Positions 43,090 to 52,143 of a stretch of DNA of 64,000 bases are shown in pieces. Each line of letters opens with the position of its first letter. The stretch's first letter is position 1. The DNA is taken from NCBI GenBank assembly GCA_958295945.1, contig OY282386.1:2555864-2619863 (forward strand). The letters are read 5' to 3'. A program made the translations under genes and the position numbers. Source of the stretch: Candidatus Poribacteria bacterium. GTDB lineage: Bacteria > Poribacteria > WGA-4E > WGA-3G. Below the pieces are notes generated by a model. It searched no databases, had not been told where the DNA came from, and saw nothing but the letters and a program-made list of their open reading frames with translations.

Positions 43090-43827
43090 ATGAAAAACGA
43101 AAATGTTGAAATTTCTATTGTCATGCCGTGCCTCAACGAAGAAGAAACGCTTGGTATCTGTATTGAAAAGGCACAATCTACACTGAAATCTTTAGGTATT
43201 CAAGGCGAGGTGATCGTAGCTGATAACGGTTCTACCGATAATTCTGTTGTGATCACTGAACGACTCGGTGCGCGCGTCGTCCACCAGTCCATACGCGGTT
43301 ATGGCGCAGCATACCTCGCGGGGTTCGCCTCGGCAAAAGGTCAATATATTATCATGGGCGACTCCGATGATACTTATGATTTCACAGATTTAGAGCGGTT
43401 CATTACACCCCTTCAAAATGGATACGACTTCGTTATCGGAAATCGGTTCAAAGGGACAATCCTTCCGGGGGCGATGCCGTGGGCAAGACGTTACATCGGA
43501 AACCCGATCTTGTCAGGGATGCTTCGTATCCTTTTCGGCACGTACATATCAGATTCACACTGTGGCATGCGATCATTCACCGCAGATGCGTACAAGCGAA
43601 TGGGACTGCAAACAACCGGGATGGAGTTTGCTTCAGAAATGGTTATTAAGGCAGTGCAAACAAATCTGAAAATACTTGAAATTCCTATCATCTATCACCC
43701 TCGCGGGGGCGAGTCTAAACTCAATGCTGTTAGAGACGCATGGCGACATATCCGATTTATGCTGAAATATAAACTCATCAACCAGACAAAGCATGATAAG
43801 CAATCAACAACTCCCACAGATTCCTAA
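43090..43827 (+). CDS. Dolichol-phosphate-mannosyltransferase-like GT2
   Basis: A 245-residue family-2 glycosyltransferase: ISIVMPCLNEEETLGICIEK at the start (nucleotide-sugar site), VIVADNGSTDNS, GYGAAYLAGFASAKGQYIIM, and the DxD-type motif GDSDDTYDFTDL. The catalytic region SDSHCGMRSF and IYHPRGGESKLNA at the end match polyprenyl-phosphate sugar synthases (DPM1-type without membrane helices). It probably charges a lipid carrier with a sugar on the cytoplasmic face, supplying the adjacent oligosaccharyltransferase (inference). The start has no clear ribosome site; coupling to the upstream gene is likely. Confidence 0.87.
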   Translation: MKNENVEISIVMPCLNEEETLGICIEKAQSTLKSLGIQGEVIVADNGSTDNSVVITERLGARVVHQSIRGYGAAYLAGFASAKGQYIIMGDSDDTYDFTDLERFITPLQNGYDFVIGNRFKGTILPGAMPWARRYIGNPILSGMLRILFGTYISDSHCGMRSFTADAYKRMGLQTTGMEFASEMVIKAVQTNLKILEIPIIYHPRGGESKLNAVRDAWRHIRFMLKYKLINQTKHDKQSTTPTDS

Positions 43828-43918
43828 GAAACCGATGGATCGCCTCCTTGAGGACGGACGGTTTGCCAAAGCGAAAAAGCACATTCACCGATGGAAACTC
43901 ATTAGAAAAGAACGTTGA
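43793..43918 (+). pseudogene. Truncated methyltransferase N-terminus (remnant)
   Basis: A 41-codon frame overlapping the end of the GT2 gene in another frame. It contains PMDRLLEDGRFAKAKKHIHR, which looks like the segment that precedes the SAM-binding motif I in many class I methyltransferases, but stops there (KLIRKER) before GxGxG. The rest up to the DUF6785 gene shows no continuation, so the gene seems to have lost its body. Confidence 0.35.
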
Positions 43919-44047
43919 GAGCTTGGATGTAATAACTTATGCATATTTGAAACAGGTCCCTAATTTTGAACGTAATAAAGATTTAGAACATAGTTATAGA
44001 TTATTTCTCCCAAACCCGCTACAAGTCTTTATCATTCAAAATCAATT

Positions 44048-46000
44048 TTGAGATCTACTACCTTACATCAATCAGGCAGCGATGAAGAACGAAGACATCG
44101 CGATCTAACAAGACAGAAACCCCTCCGTTTTGGTGCGACATGGCGTGCTATCTTAATCGGCACCGGTCTCACTATACCCAACGTCTATTGGATTTTAGAT
44201 TCAGCGGGGCAAGGGTACCCAACCACGATTTCGCTCTATTTTAATGTTATTTTCTGCATCTTTGTTCTCACAGGTGCGAATTTGGTATTGAAACAGGTGC
44301 TTCCACGAATTGCCTTTGAACAAGGGGAATTGCTGACTATCTATGTCATGCTTGCAATTGCCTCTTCCTTGGCAGGACACGATGTTCTCCGCGTCTTAAT
44401 TCCGATGATCCCTTACGCTTTCTGGTATGCTACACCAGAGAACGATTGGGTACATCTTTTTCATCGTTATATCCCTGATTGGATAGCAGTTAAAGATAAG
44501 ACATTTCTAACGGAATACTATCGAGGTGAAACGAGTTTATATCAATGGGAAATCATTGAAGGATGGCTGACTACCACCCTAACTTGGGGTGGTTTTTTGT
44601 GCGCGCTGGTGTTCGTCATGGTTTTCATCAATACGCTTGTTCGTAAGCAGTGGACAGAACATGAAAAGCTGAGTTATCCGATTATTCAACTGCCTCTTGA
44701 ACTTACATATATCGGTAGGACGAAACTGCTGACAAATAGGATGATGTGGCTTGGTTTCGGGATTGCGGGTGCGATTGATATTCTGAATGGGTTGCACTTT
44801 CTTTTTCCGAATGTACCGAGTCTGGGTGGTCGTCTTTACGATTTACGTCCATTCTTTACGCAGAAACCGTGGAGTGCGGTCGGATGGACACCTGTTGCGG
44901 TGTTTCCCTTTGCTGTTGGGATGGCGTTCTTTATTCCGTTGGATCTGTCGTTTTCCTGCTGGTTCTTCTATCTGTTTTGGAAGGTAGAACGGATTTTTGG
45001 TGATGCGTTGGGTATTAGAGGGATGCCGAATTTTCCGTTCACCGATGAGCAATCGTTCGGTGCGTATATCGGTCTGTTTGTTATTGCTGTTATTGCTACG
45101 CGAAAACACCTTGCACAAGTGGCACGCAAGATTTTTAGACCGCGGGAAGGTGTCGATTCTGATGAACCGATGTCCTATCGTGGTATGGTCCTTTGTCTTA
45201 TCGGTAGCCTTTTGTTTATTGCAATCTTTTGCAACGCTGCGGGTATGTCAATGTGGGCAATAATAGTTTTCTTTGGTATATACTATGCAATTTCTACTGC
45301 TGTAACCCGCATGCGTGCTGAACTTGGATCACCTGTGCATGATTTGCATTTCATCGGACCGGATGAGATGATGCCTCGTATCTTCGGGACACGTCTACTT
45401 GGCCCGCAAAACCTGACGATGTTGGCGTATCTGTTCTCATTCAATCGTGCATATCGTGGTCATCCGATGCCACATATCCTGGAAGGTTTTAAACTTGCTG
45501 AACGGACACGAATTTCCAATCGTGGACTTCTCATTGCCATGTGTGTGGCAATTGTTGTTGGGACATTCAGTTCATTTTGGGCATTTTACCACATCTCATA
45601 CATTGAAGGTGCGCGGGATTGGTTTGCTGGTAGACCTTTCAACCGACTTCAGGGTTGGTTGACTTCGCCTAAAGTGCCGGACGTTCCTGCAATTGTTGCC
45701 ATGTGTGTCGGTTTTCTGATAACAGGATTCTTGATGCTTATGCGAATACGTCTGTTTTGGTGGCCCTTTCATCCCGCGGGGTTTGCGATTTCAAGTAGTT
45801 GGTCTATGAATGTGTTCTGGTTTTCAATATTTGTCAGTTCCGTTATCAAGTGGATTATTCTAAGGCAAGGTGGGATGAATCTGCATCGTAAATTTATTCC
45901 ATTTTTCCTTGGGTTGATTCTGGGAGAGTTTATTGTTGGGGGTGTGTGGAGTCTTATTGGAATTACAACGAATATACCTATGTATCGGTTTTTGTTTTGA
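44048..46000 (+). CDS. Large polytopic membrane protein (DUF6785/DUF6784-like)
   Basis: A 650-residue protein with about 14 membrane segments; typical patterns are LLTIYVMLAIASSLAGHDVL, EHEKLSYPIIQLPLELTY, FTDEQSFGAYIGLFVIAVI and MRAELGSPVHDLHFIGPDEM. I recognise this as the DUF6785 kind seen in Planctomycetes and Poribacteria; the function is unknown, perhaps transport. The open frame begins at a TTG (44048) without a good ribosome site; the segment just upstream (43828-44047) looks degraded, so the true N-terminus is uncertain. It stands next to the glycosylation block but is not clearly part of it. Confidence 0.78.
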   Translation: MRSTTLHQSGSDEERRHRDLTRQKPLRFGATWRAILIGTGLTIPNVYWILDSAGQGYPTTISLYFNVIFCIFVLTGANLVLKQVLPRIAFEQGELLTIYVMLAIASSLAGHDVLRVLIPMIPYAFWYATPENDWVHLFHRYIPDWIAVKDKTFLTEYYRGETSLYQWEIIEGWLTTTLTWGGFLCALVFVMVFINTLVRKQWTEHEKLSYPIIQLPLELTYIGRTKLLTNRMMWLGFGIAGAIDILNGLHFLFPNVPSLGGRLYDLRPFFTQKPWSAVGWTPVAVFPFAVGMAFFIPLDLSFSCWFFYLFWKVERIFGDALGIRGMPNFPFTDEQSFGAYIGLFVIAVIATRKHLAQVARKIFRPREGVDSDEPMSYRGMVLCLIGSLLFIAIFCNAAGMSMWAIIVFFGIYYAISTAVTRMRAELGSPVHDLHFIGPDEMMPRIFGTRLLGPQNLTMLAYLFSFNRAYRGHPMPHILEGFKLAERTRISNRGLLIAMCVAIVVGTFSSFWAFYHISYIEGARDWFAGRPFNRLQGWLTSPKVPDVPAIVAMCVGFLITGFLMLMRIRLFWWPFHPAGFAISSSWSMNVFWFSIFVSSVIKWIILRQGGMNLHRKFIPFFLGLILGEFIVGGVWSLIGITTNIPMYRFLF

Positions 46001-46020
46001 ATCTTCCTACACAAGAGGCC

Positions 46021-46287
46021 GGGTGTGTAAAGTTTTTGTCACCATAGGCATCAATTTAAGGGTTTTTCTTGTTGGTCGTATTTGAGATAGTTCAAAACCG
46101 TCTTTCATATTGTAGTGCGGGTCTCCGTGTCCCGCCTAAACCTGCTACATTTAAACAATGTGCGGGGCACGGAGACCCCGCACTACAATGGCTGGCGGTA
46201 TTTTCCGCTAGATTGACGCCAATGGTGTGTAAAGTTTCAGGCACTACAATGGATAATGTGATATTTTGCCAAAAACTTTACGCACCC
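46021..46287. mobile_element. MITE-family A, nested and rearranged copy
   Basis: The left end GGGTGTGTAAAGTTTTTGTC (46021) is like the 969-bp copy. Inside, near 46223-46287, a shorter copy TGGTGTGTAAAGTTTC...AAAACTTTACGCACCC matches the 65-bp element in reverse orientation. Between them is a GC-rich pair GCGGGTCTCCGTGTCCCGC and GCGGGGCACGGAGACCCCGC. No target duplication is seen around the outer ends. Confidence 0.6.
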
Positions 46288-46303
46288 CCACCTTACCCAA
46301 AAT

Positions 46304-46332
46304 TTGACAATTCACTCATTTCATGTTATAAT
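46304..46332 (+). promoter_or_regulatory. Consensus sigma-70 promoter
   Basis: TTGACA (46304-46309), exactly 17 bases, TATAAT (46327-46332), both perfect. It begins 17 bases after the MITE end and drives the epimerase and dehydrogenase genes. Confidence 0.82.
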
Positions 46333-46369
46333 AATAGATTGAGAACACGAATTTATTTGGAGAAAAACC

Positions 46370-47095
46370 TTGCCGACTCCTGAGAGTCAATCCCCAAACG
46401 CCATAAATAACAACATCCGCATAGCACCATCAGTTATGTGTGCTGACCTCTGTAATTTGGAAAAAGATATACAATTATTGGAAAAATCGGGGATAGACCT
46501 ACTTCATTTTGACTTGATGGACGCACACTTCGTCCCTAACATGCCAATCGGTTTGGCACTCATAGAACAACTACGGGATAAGACCGATTGTGAGTTTGAC
46601 ATTCATTTGATGGTGGATAACAACGATTTTTTTGTAGAAGCAGTTGCAAAGATCGGTGTGCAGCAGATCGCTGTACACGCTGAATCTGCTATCCATCTGG
46701 ACAGAACCTTATCAGTAATTGAAGGATATGACATTAAAGCGGGTGTTGCTTTGAATCCAGCGACCCCGCTTTCCGCGCTTACTTATGTTGTTGATAGACT
46801 TGACTTTGTGCTAATTATGACAGTGAATCCGGGATTTGCAGGTCAGAAATTAGTGCCTGCAACTCTACAAAAAATCTCAGATTGTCGAGCCTATTTGGAC
46901 AAACAAGGTGTGAACCTGCCAATTGAAGTAGATGGAAATGTCAGTTTTGAAAATATACCGAAAATGGTAGCGGTAGGGGCAGATATCTTAGTCGGAGGAA
47001 GCAGTAGCGTTTTTCAGAAATCAGGTTCACGCACAGAAAATGTCCAACGGATTCATCAGGCGATTTCACTTGGACTTGAAGATAGAGGCGTATAA
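46370..47095 (+). CDS. Ribulose-phosphate 3-epimerase family protein
   Basis: A 241-residue TIM barrel. Motifs in order: IRIAPSVMCADLCNLEKDI, LLHFDLMDAHFVPNMPIG, CEFDIHLMVDNNDF, FVLIMTVNPGFAGQK and PIEVDGNVSFENIP; these give the metal His/Asp residues and the two catalytic aspartates of Rpe/AlsE enzymes. It could be Rpe or an allulose-6-phosphate 3-epimerase; the divergence (DGNV instead of DGGI) and the company of two sugar-alcohol dehydrogenases favour a carbohydrate catabolic role. It starts at TTG 46370, 7 bases after GGAGA; no ATG is nearer. Co-transcribed with the dehydrogenase that begins at its last base. Confidence 0.86.
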   Translation: MPTPESQSPNAINNNIRIAPSVMCADLCNLEKDIQLLEKSGIDLLHFDLMDAHFVPNMPIGLALIEQLRDKTDCEFDIHLMVDNNDFFVEAVAKIGVQQIAVHAESAIHLDRTLSVIEGYDIKAGVALNPATPLSALTYVVDRLDFVLIMTVNPGFAGQKLVPATLQKISDCRAYLDKQGVNLPIEVDGNVSFENIPKMVAVGADILVGGSSSVFQKSGSRTENVQRIHQAISLGLEDRGV

Positions 47096-48156
47096 TGCAA
47101 AACGGACTGATGGAGGCACTTGTCCTGCACGGTGTTGGGGATTTGCGGTATGAACAGATGCCAATTCCATCCGTTTCTGAAGGACACGTCAGAGTCCGAA
47201 TCGGTTACTGCGGTGTGTGTGGTTCAGATATTCCGAGGATATTCTCTAAAGGCACTTACAGTTTTCCTACAGTCTGTGGACATGAATTTGCTGGAACGGT
47301 AGATCTATGTGGGGCAGGTGTTGATGAATTCAAACAGGGAGACAATGTTGTTGTTTTTCCGCTTATATGGTGTGGAAAATGTGCAGCATGTGAGAACGGG
47401 AAATATGTTCAATGTAGTGACTACGACTACCTCGGTTCACGAAGTGATGGTGCATTTGCTGAATTTGTTGTTGCCCCGAAAGAGAATATTATTCGCATAC
47501 CCGAGGGTGTGACGTTAGCAGAGGCAGCACAGACTGAACCTGCTGCTGTAGCACTCCATGCAATTCGACGGGCACAGGAGTCACTTGTAGGAAAAACGGT
47601 GGCGATTTTTGGTACCGGTCCAATCGGGTTGATGGTAGCACAATGGGCAAAGACTATGGGTTCCACACAAGTGCTGCTGTTTGATATTATACCCGAAAAA
47701 CTTGAATTAGCAAAACGTCTCGGTTTTGAAGACGTATATAACAGCACAAGGGAAGATGCGATTAATGTTGTGAACACACAGACAGAAGGAGAAGGCGCGC
47801 ACGTATGCATTGAAGCAGCTGGTGTGCCACAAACTTATTTATATGCATTAGGGAGTGTTCGACGCTGTGGTAGTGTGGTGTTGCTTGGGAATCCAATTGG
47901 AGATGTAACACTTTCGGCATCGCTTATATCACAACTGATGCGGCGCGAAGTTCGTATCCTGGGAACATGGAATTCAGATTACAGTGTATCTGGTAACGAC
48001 GATGATTGGCGAACAGTACTGCAAGCGATTGCATCTGGGAAGTTGGATCTTTCTTCACTTATTACTCACAAAGTAGCATTGACAGGAAGTATTGAAGTCT
48101 TAAACATGATGAAGGACAAAACCGAATTTTATGCTAAAGTTCTTATTCACCCGTAA
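47095..48156 (+). CDS. Zinc-binding alcohol dehydrogenase (galactitol-1-phosphate/sorbitol dehydrogenase-like)
   Basis: A 353-residue medium-chain dehydrogenase. Catalytic zinc ligands are in YCGVCGSDIPRI and TVCGHEFAGTV; the structural zinc site is CGKCAACENGKYVQC; the NAD-binding fold starts VAIFGTGPIGLMVAQ. The overall pattern (SDYDYLGSRSDGAFAEF, LGTWNSDYS) is like GatD-type galactitol-1-phosphate 5-dehydrogenase. The ATG overlaps the stop of the epimerase gene (TAATG), with AGAGG upstream. It probably oxidises a polyol or polyol phosphate to feed the epimerase. Substrate not proven. Confidence 0.88.
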   Translation: MQNGLMEALVLHGVGDLRYEQMPIPSVSEGHVRVRIGYCGVCGSDIPRIFSKGTYSFPTVCGHEFAGTVDLCGAGVDEFKQGDNVVVFPLIWCGKCAACENGKYVQCSDYDYLGSRSDGAFAEFVVAPKENIIRIPEGVTLAEAAQTEPAAVALHAIRRAQESLVGKTVAIFGTGPIGLMVAQWAKTMGSTQVLLFDIIPEKLELAKRLGFEDVYNSTREDAINVVNTQTEGEGAHVCIEAAGVPQTYLYALGSVRRCGSVVLLGNPIGDVTLSASLISQLMRREVRILGTWNSDYSVSGNDDDWRTVLQAIASGKLDLSSLITHKVALTGSIEVLNMMKDKTEFYAKVLIHP

Positions 48157-48180
48157 TTAATATCTAAAACAAGAGGAAAT

Positions 48181-49233
48181 ATGAAAGCGGCTATACTTGA
48201 AAGCCTTGAAAACTTCAATGTGACGGATGTACCTGAACCGGAAATAGATAGTGAATCCGCACTAATGCGAATTGAATCGGTCAGTATATGTGGGTCCGAT
48301 GTTCGGATTTTCCATCATGGCAACCCACGGGTTGAACCACCGACAATTATTGGACATGAAAATTCAGGAGTTGTTGTCAAAGTCGGCAAAAACGTGTCGC
48401 GTGTAAAAGAAGGTGACCGGGTATCTATCGGTGCGGATGTACCGTGTGGACAGTGTCATTGGTGCAGAAATGGTCTCGGTAATAATTGTGCAATTAATTA
48501 CGCCATCGGATACCAAATTCCTGGGGCATTTGCCCAATATATGAAACTACCTCGCTTGGTTTTAGAAGAAGGTCCCGTTACAACATTTGGTACTGGTCTC
48601 AGTTTTGACGAAGCCGCCCTTGCAGAACCCCTCGCTTGTGCAATTAATGGTCTTGAATTGGTAAATATGTCTCTTGGGAAGAGTGTTGTAATTATTGGGT
48701 TGGGACCGATCGGTTGCATGATGATTGACCTTGCACGTGTGATGGGTGCGACGAAAGTGATTGGTGTTCAACGCAGCAAACTTCGAATGGAAATAGCAAA
48801 GTTCTACGAAGCAGATGTTTATATTGCCTCAGAAGAAGAGGATGTGGTTCAACGGTGCCGTGAAGAAACAGATGGTGAAGGAGCAGATATCGTTGTTACG
48901 ACTTGCGGTTCAGTTGAAGCACATGAACAGGGGGTTGAAATGGTAGCACACCGCGGTTATGTCAACCTATTCGGCGGACTTCCAAAGACTATGCGTCCAA
49001 TGAGCGTGCTTTCTAACACAATTCATTATAAAGAGTGTTTCGTAACGGGTTCTCACGGCTGTGTTCCTCGACACCATGAGTTAGCAGTTAAACTTCTTGA
49101 AAAAGGATTAGTTCGCGTTCAACCGCTCATTACACACCATTTTCCACTTACAGAAATTGATAAAGCCTTTGAAACTATGGAATCCCGACAAGGCATGAAA
49201 ATAATGATTCATCCGCATGCTGAACCAATGTAG
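48181..49233 (+). CDS. Zinc-binding alcohol dehydrogenase, second
   Basis: A 350-residue medium-chain dehydrogenase. Zinc motifs are SVSICGSDVRIFHHG, IIGHENSGVVVKVG and the structural site PCGQCHWCRNGLGNNC; the Rossmann fold begins VVIIGLGPIGCMMID. It is only distantly related to the preceding dehydrogenase and 24 bases downstream of it. AAGAGGAAAT provides the ribosome site. Together with the epimerase and the first dehydrogenase it forms a three-gene sugar- or polyol-catabolic operon. L-threonine dehydrogenase-like and sorbitol dehydrogenase-like readings are both possible. Confidence 0.87.
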   Translation: MKAAILESLENFNVTDVPEPEIDSESALMRIESVSICGSDVRIFHHGNPRVEPPTIIGHENSGVVVKVGKNVSRVKEGDRVSIGADVPCGQCHWCRNGLGNNCAINYAIGYQIPGAFAQYMKLPRLVLEEGPVTTFGTGLSFDEAALAEPLACAINGLELVNMSLGKSVVIIGLGPIGCMMIDLARVMGATKVIGVQRSKLRMEIAKFYEADVYIASEEEDVVQRCREETDGEGADIVVTTCGSVEAHEQGVEMVAHRGYVNLFGGLPKTMRPMSVLSNTIHYKECFVTGSHGCVPRHHELAVKLLEKGLVRVQPLITHHFPLTEIDKAFETMESRQGMKIMIHPHAEPM

Positions 49234-49265
49234 AATATTACAAGGAGGTGTCAAATTAAGTTGGT

Positions 49266-49781
49266 ATGAGCGATTTTTCAAAATATATCAGAGAAATACC
49301 CAATTTCCCTACACAAGGTGTCAGTTTTAAAGATATTTCACCTCTCTTAGGAAACGGATCAGCATTTAATGCGGCAATTGATGTGTTTGCAAACCGTTTT
49401 AAATCTGAGTTGATTGATGTAATTGTTGGCATTGATGCTCGTGGTTTTATCTTAGGTGCTGCACTTGCGCATAGATTAGATTTAGGTTTCGTTCCTATCC
49501 GTAAGAGTGGTAAACTGCCTTTTGATTGTTATGAAGTGACCTATAATCTGGAATATGGTACAGACACGCTTGCTATTCATCAGGATGCTTTTCCACGTGG
49601 GAGTCGTGTGCTAATATGTGATGATGTATTGGCGACTGGTGGGACGCTTTCAGCCGCAATTGAACTCGTTAAACAGTTGGAGGCGGAAATAATTGGCGTT
49701 GCGCTTTTATTAGAATTAACGGAATTTGAGGGAAGAAAAAAAGTTACAGGATCACCGATTTTCTCTCTCGTAGAATATTAA
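49266..49781 (+). CDS. apt: Adenine phosphoribosyltransferase
   Basis: A 171-residue type I phosphoribosyltransferase. The start YIREIPNFPTQGVSFKDISP is characteristic of Apt, VGIDARGFILGAALA and FVPIRKSGKLP follow, and the PRPP-binding motif is VLICDDVLATGGT near 118. It salvages adenine to AMP in the cytoplasm. The start follows AAGGAGG. Another gene of the methylthioadenosine/adenine cycle, mtnK, lies at 62 kb but not in the same operon. Confidence 0.93.
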   Translation: MSDFSKYIREIPNFPTQGVSFKDISPLLGNGSAFNAAIDVFANRFKSELIDVIVGIDARGFILGAALAHRLDLGFVPIRKSGKLPFDCYEVTYNLEYGTDTLAIHQDAFPRGSRVLICDDVLATGGTLSAAIELVKQLEAEIIGVALLLELTEFEGRKKVTGSPIFSLVEY

Positions 49782-49844
49782 AAATACGAAATATAATACA
49801 TCTATAGAGCAACAGATGTATAGATAGATACCAAAAAGGGAAAC

Positions 49845-49920
49845 GCGCCTGTAGCTCAGGGGATAGAGCAGGGGCTTCCTAAGCCTCGTGTCGGGGGTTC
49901 GATTCCTCCCAGGCGCACCA
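49845..49920 (+). tRNA. tRNA-Arg (anticodon CCT)
   Basis: A full cloverleaf: acceptor GCGCCTG/CAGGCGC, D-arm GCTCAGGGGATAGAGC, anticodon arm GGGGC-TTCCTAA-GCCTC with CCT, T-arm GGGGGTTCGATTCCTCCC, and an encoded CCA end. Confidence 0.95.
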
Positions 49921-50169
49921 TAACATATTTCAACGAAATTGCAGCTGTGGTCATCTCAAAGACATATCTTGTGAGTATTCACTTTTCAGATATGTGCAAC
50001 GATTGAAGAATTACGGATGAAAGGCAGACTACGCTTCAATAACAATATATTTATCCTAAGGAATTATCATAGGATTTACTGAACATAACAGACACACATT
50101 AAGATTATAAATTATAATCTATCGAATTCTATCATCCGTAAATATAGTAATAGAGAATAGGAGCATTTG

Positions 50170-52116
50170 ATGTACAGATTCAATATCTGGAAAATTGTTT
50201 TAATTATCGGTGTATTACTGTTATCAGTTTTATACCTTATTCCTACACCAGAAGGTATTTACTTGCCGTTGTATGGCAATCTTCCATTGTGGATGCAGAA
50301 AGCACTACCGCATTTTGAAGTGACTGAAGACAACACATTTAAAGTAAACTTAACCGCCGTAGAATACCCGGAGGGCAAAAACTTCCAAGAAGCAATTGAT
50401 GAACTCCAGGATATTTTTACTGTCCATTTAGAAAAATTTGATCTTTATGAAACGGTAGACTATGAGTTTGATACTACTGAAGATAAAGAATTTTTCGTCA
50501 AACTTATCTCGGACAAATCGAAAGAAAACCCAGCAGCTACTTTGGAGAATTTACACCTATACGGTAGTATTCCAACTTCTTTGAGACCGGTGCTGCCAGC
50601 AAATCGTTTGAAGTTGGGGTTAGATTTGAAAGGTGGTGTTCACCTTGTCTTGGAAGTTGATCTGGAGAAATCTAAAAGAGAACTGTTGAAAGCACATACA
50701 TATACTATTCCGGAGATGCTTAGAGCTGAACAAATTTTGTGCCGCCAAGTTGAACAGATTGAAGGGGAAGACGCATTGAATGCACTTATTGAAATCCCTT
50801 CTCGACTTAGAACAGATCAAGCACAGAAGGATGAGTACTTGCAAAAAGCCGTAGATCTCTTAAATGAGGTGGAATATTTTGAAGATGCAGAAGCAGTTGC
50901 TGAAAAGGACACACAATCTACTTACCAACTTCGATTAACTCAACAAGGTATGCAGAAATATAGCGATCATGCAATTGAACGGGTATTGATTGTCTTAAGA
51001 AATAGAGTTGATGCTTTTGGTGTTGCCGAACCGTCTATCCGTCAGGAAGCAAATCGTCCACGAATTATCATAGAGTTACCGGGTGCGAAAGATTCATCTG
51101 GCCCGCTTCGTATAGTGCAAACAATGGGGCGGTTAGAATTCAAGATGGTTGCAAAAAATCCGTCTGGTGGTAATTTCTGGTCGGGTTCAGCGAACACACC
51201 ACCACCCGATAATCTTCCTGAGGACACAGAAATTCGGTTTCATCATGAAACCGGCGATTGGTATGTTTTAGATAGTCCTGTTCTCCTATCGGGACATAAC
51301 ATAAAGGATTCCAGAGCCAGTGCAGGTAGCACAAGTTTTGAAATCGTAGTCCTGATGGATTTCGACTCTGAAGGCACATCCAAATTTACTAAAATCACGG
51401 GTGCTCATATCGGTGAACATTTGGCAATTCTTCTTGATGATAAGGTGCAATCCGCCCCTCGGATTAATTCCCAGATAAGAGGAAGTGCAATGATTGAAGG
51501 TAACTTCACTTTTGAGGAGGCAAGCTATCTCGCAAATATCCTCAACGCAGGGGCATTTCCTGTCGGTGTGCAAGTTGGTGAAGAACGTGCTGTTGGTCCC
51601 AGTCTCGGTCAAGATTCTATTGATAATGGTATTAAAGCCGCAATCATTGGTCTTCTCGGTGTTCTCATATTTATGATTATTTATTACCGCTTATCTGGAT
51701 TGATCGCTATTCTTGCACTCGTCTTTAATATGATAATCATTCTAGGGGCATTAGCAGGTTTTGGTGCAGCGTTGACACTTCCCGGCATCGCTGGGTTAGT
51801 ACTTACGATTGGGATGTCAGTTGATGCAAATGTACTGATATTTGAACGCATACGGGAGGAACTGCGCACAGGAAAATCGGTTTGGGATGCAATCACCAGT
51901 GGTTATCAACGCGCTTTTGTAACTATTTTGGATGCTAACCTAACAACTTTCTTTACTGCGCTTGTCCTTTATCAATTTGGGACTGGTCCAATAAAAGGGT
52001 TCGCAATAACACTTGGTATCGGTATCCTTGCGAGTATGTTCACTGCGATTATTGTAACAAGAGAGGTATATGGCTTGACAATCGGAAATAGAGATGTGAA
52101 AAAATTAAGCATCTAA
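50170..52116 (+). CDS. secD: Protein translocase subunit SecD
   Basis: A 648-residue inner-membrane protein. After the first membrane helix comes a large periplasmic domain with LGLDLKGGVHLVLEVD (near 165), the P1 region and FTKITGAHIGEHLAILLD with APRINSQIRGSAMIEG; the C-terminal five helices start GIKAAIIGLLGVLIFMI and hold GLVLTIGMSVDANVLIFERIREEL. SecD with SecF pulls preproteins out of SecYEG using the proton gradient. AGGAG precedes the ATG. secF follows after 27 bases, a standard arrangement. An AT-rich 250-base gap between the tRNA and this gene shows no features. Confidence 0.93.
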   Translation: MYRFNIWKIVLIIGVLLLSVLYLIPTPEGIYLPLYGNLPLWMQKALPHFEVTEDNTFKVNLTAVEYPEGKNFQEAIDELQDIFTVHLEKFDLYETVDYEFDTTEDKEFFVKLISDKSKENPAATLENLHLYGSIPTSLRPVLPANRLKLGLDLKGGVHLVLEVDLEKSKRELLKAHTYTIPEMLRAEQILCRQVEQIEGEDALNALIEIPSRLRTDQAQKDEYLQKAVDLLNEVEYFEDAEAVAEKDTQSTYQLRLTQQGMQKYSDHAIERVLIVLRNRVDAFGVAEPSIRQEANRPRIIIELPGAKDSSGPLRIVQTMGRLEFKMVAKNPSGGNFWSGSANTPPPDNLPEDTEIRFHHETGDWYVLDSPVLLSGHNIKDSRASAGSTSFEIVVLMDFDSEGTSKFTKITGAHIGEHLAILLDDKVQSAPRINSQIRGSAMIEGNFTFEEASYLANILNAGAFPVGVQVGEERAVGPSLGQDSIDNGIKAAIIGLLGVLIFMIIYYRLSGLIAILALVFNMIIILGALAGFGAALTLPGIAGLVLTIGMSVDANVLIFERIREELRTGKSVWDAITSGYQRAFVTILDANLTTFFTALVLYQFGTGPIKGFAITLGIGILASMFTAIIVTREVYGLTIGNRDVKKLSI

Positions 52117-52143
52117 AAAACTGAATATGGAAGGATTAAGAAA

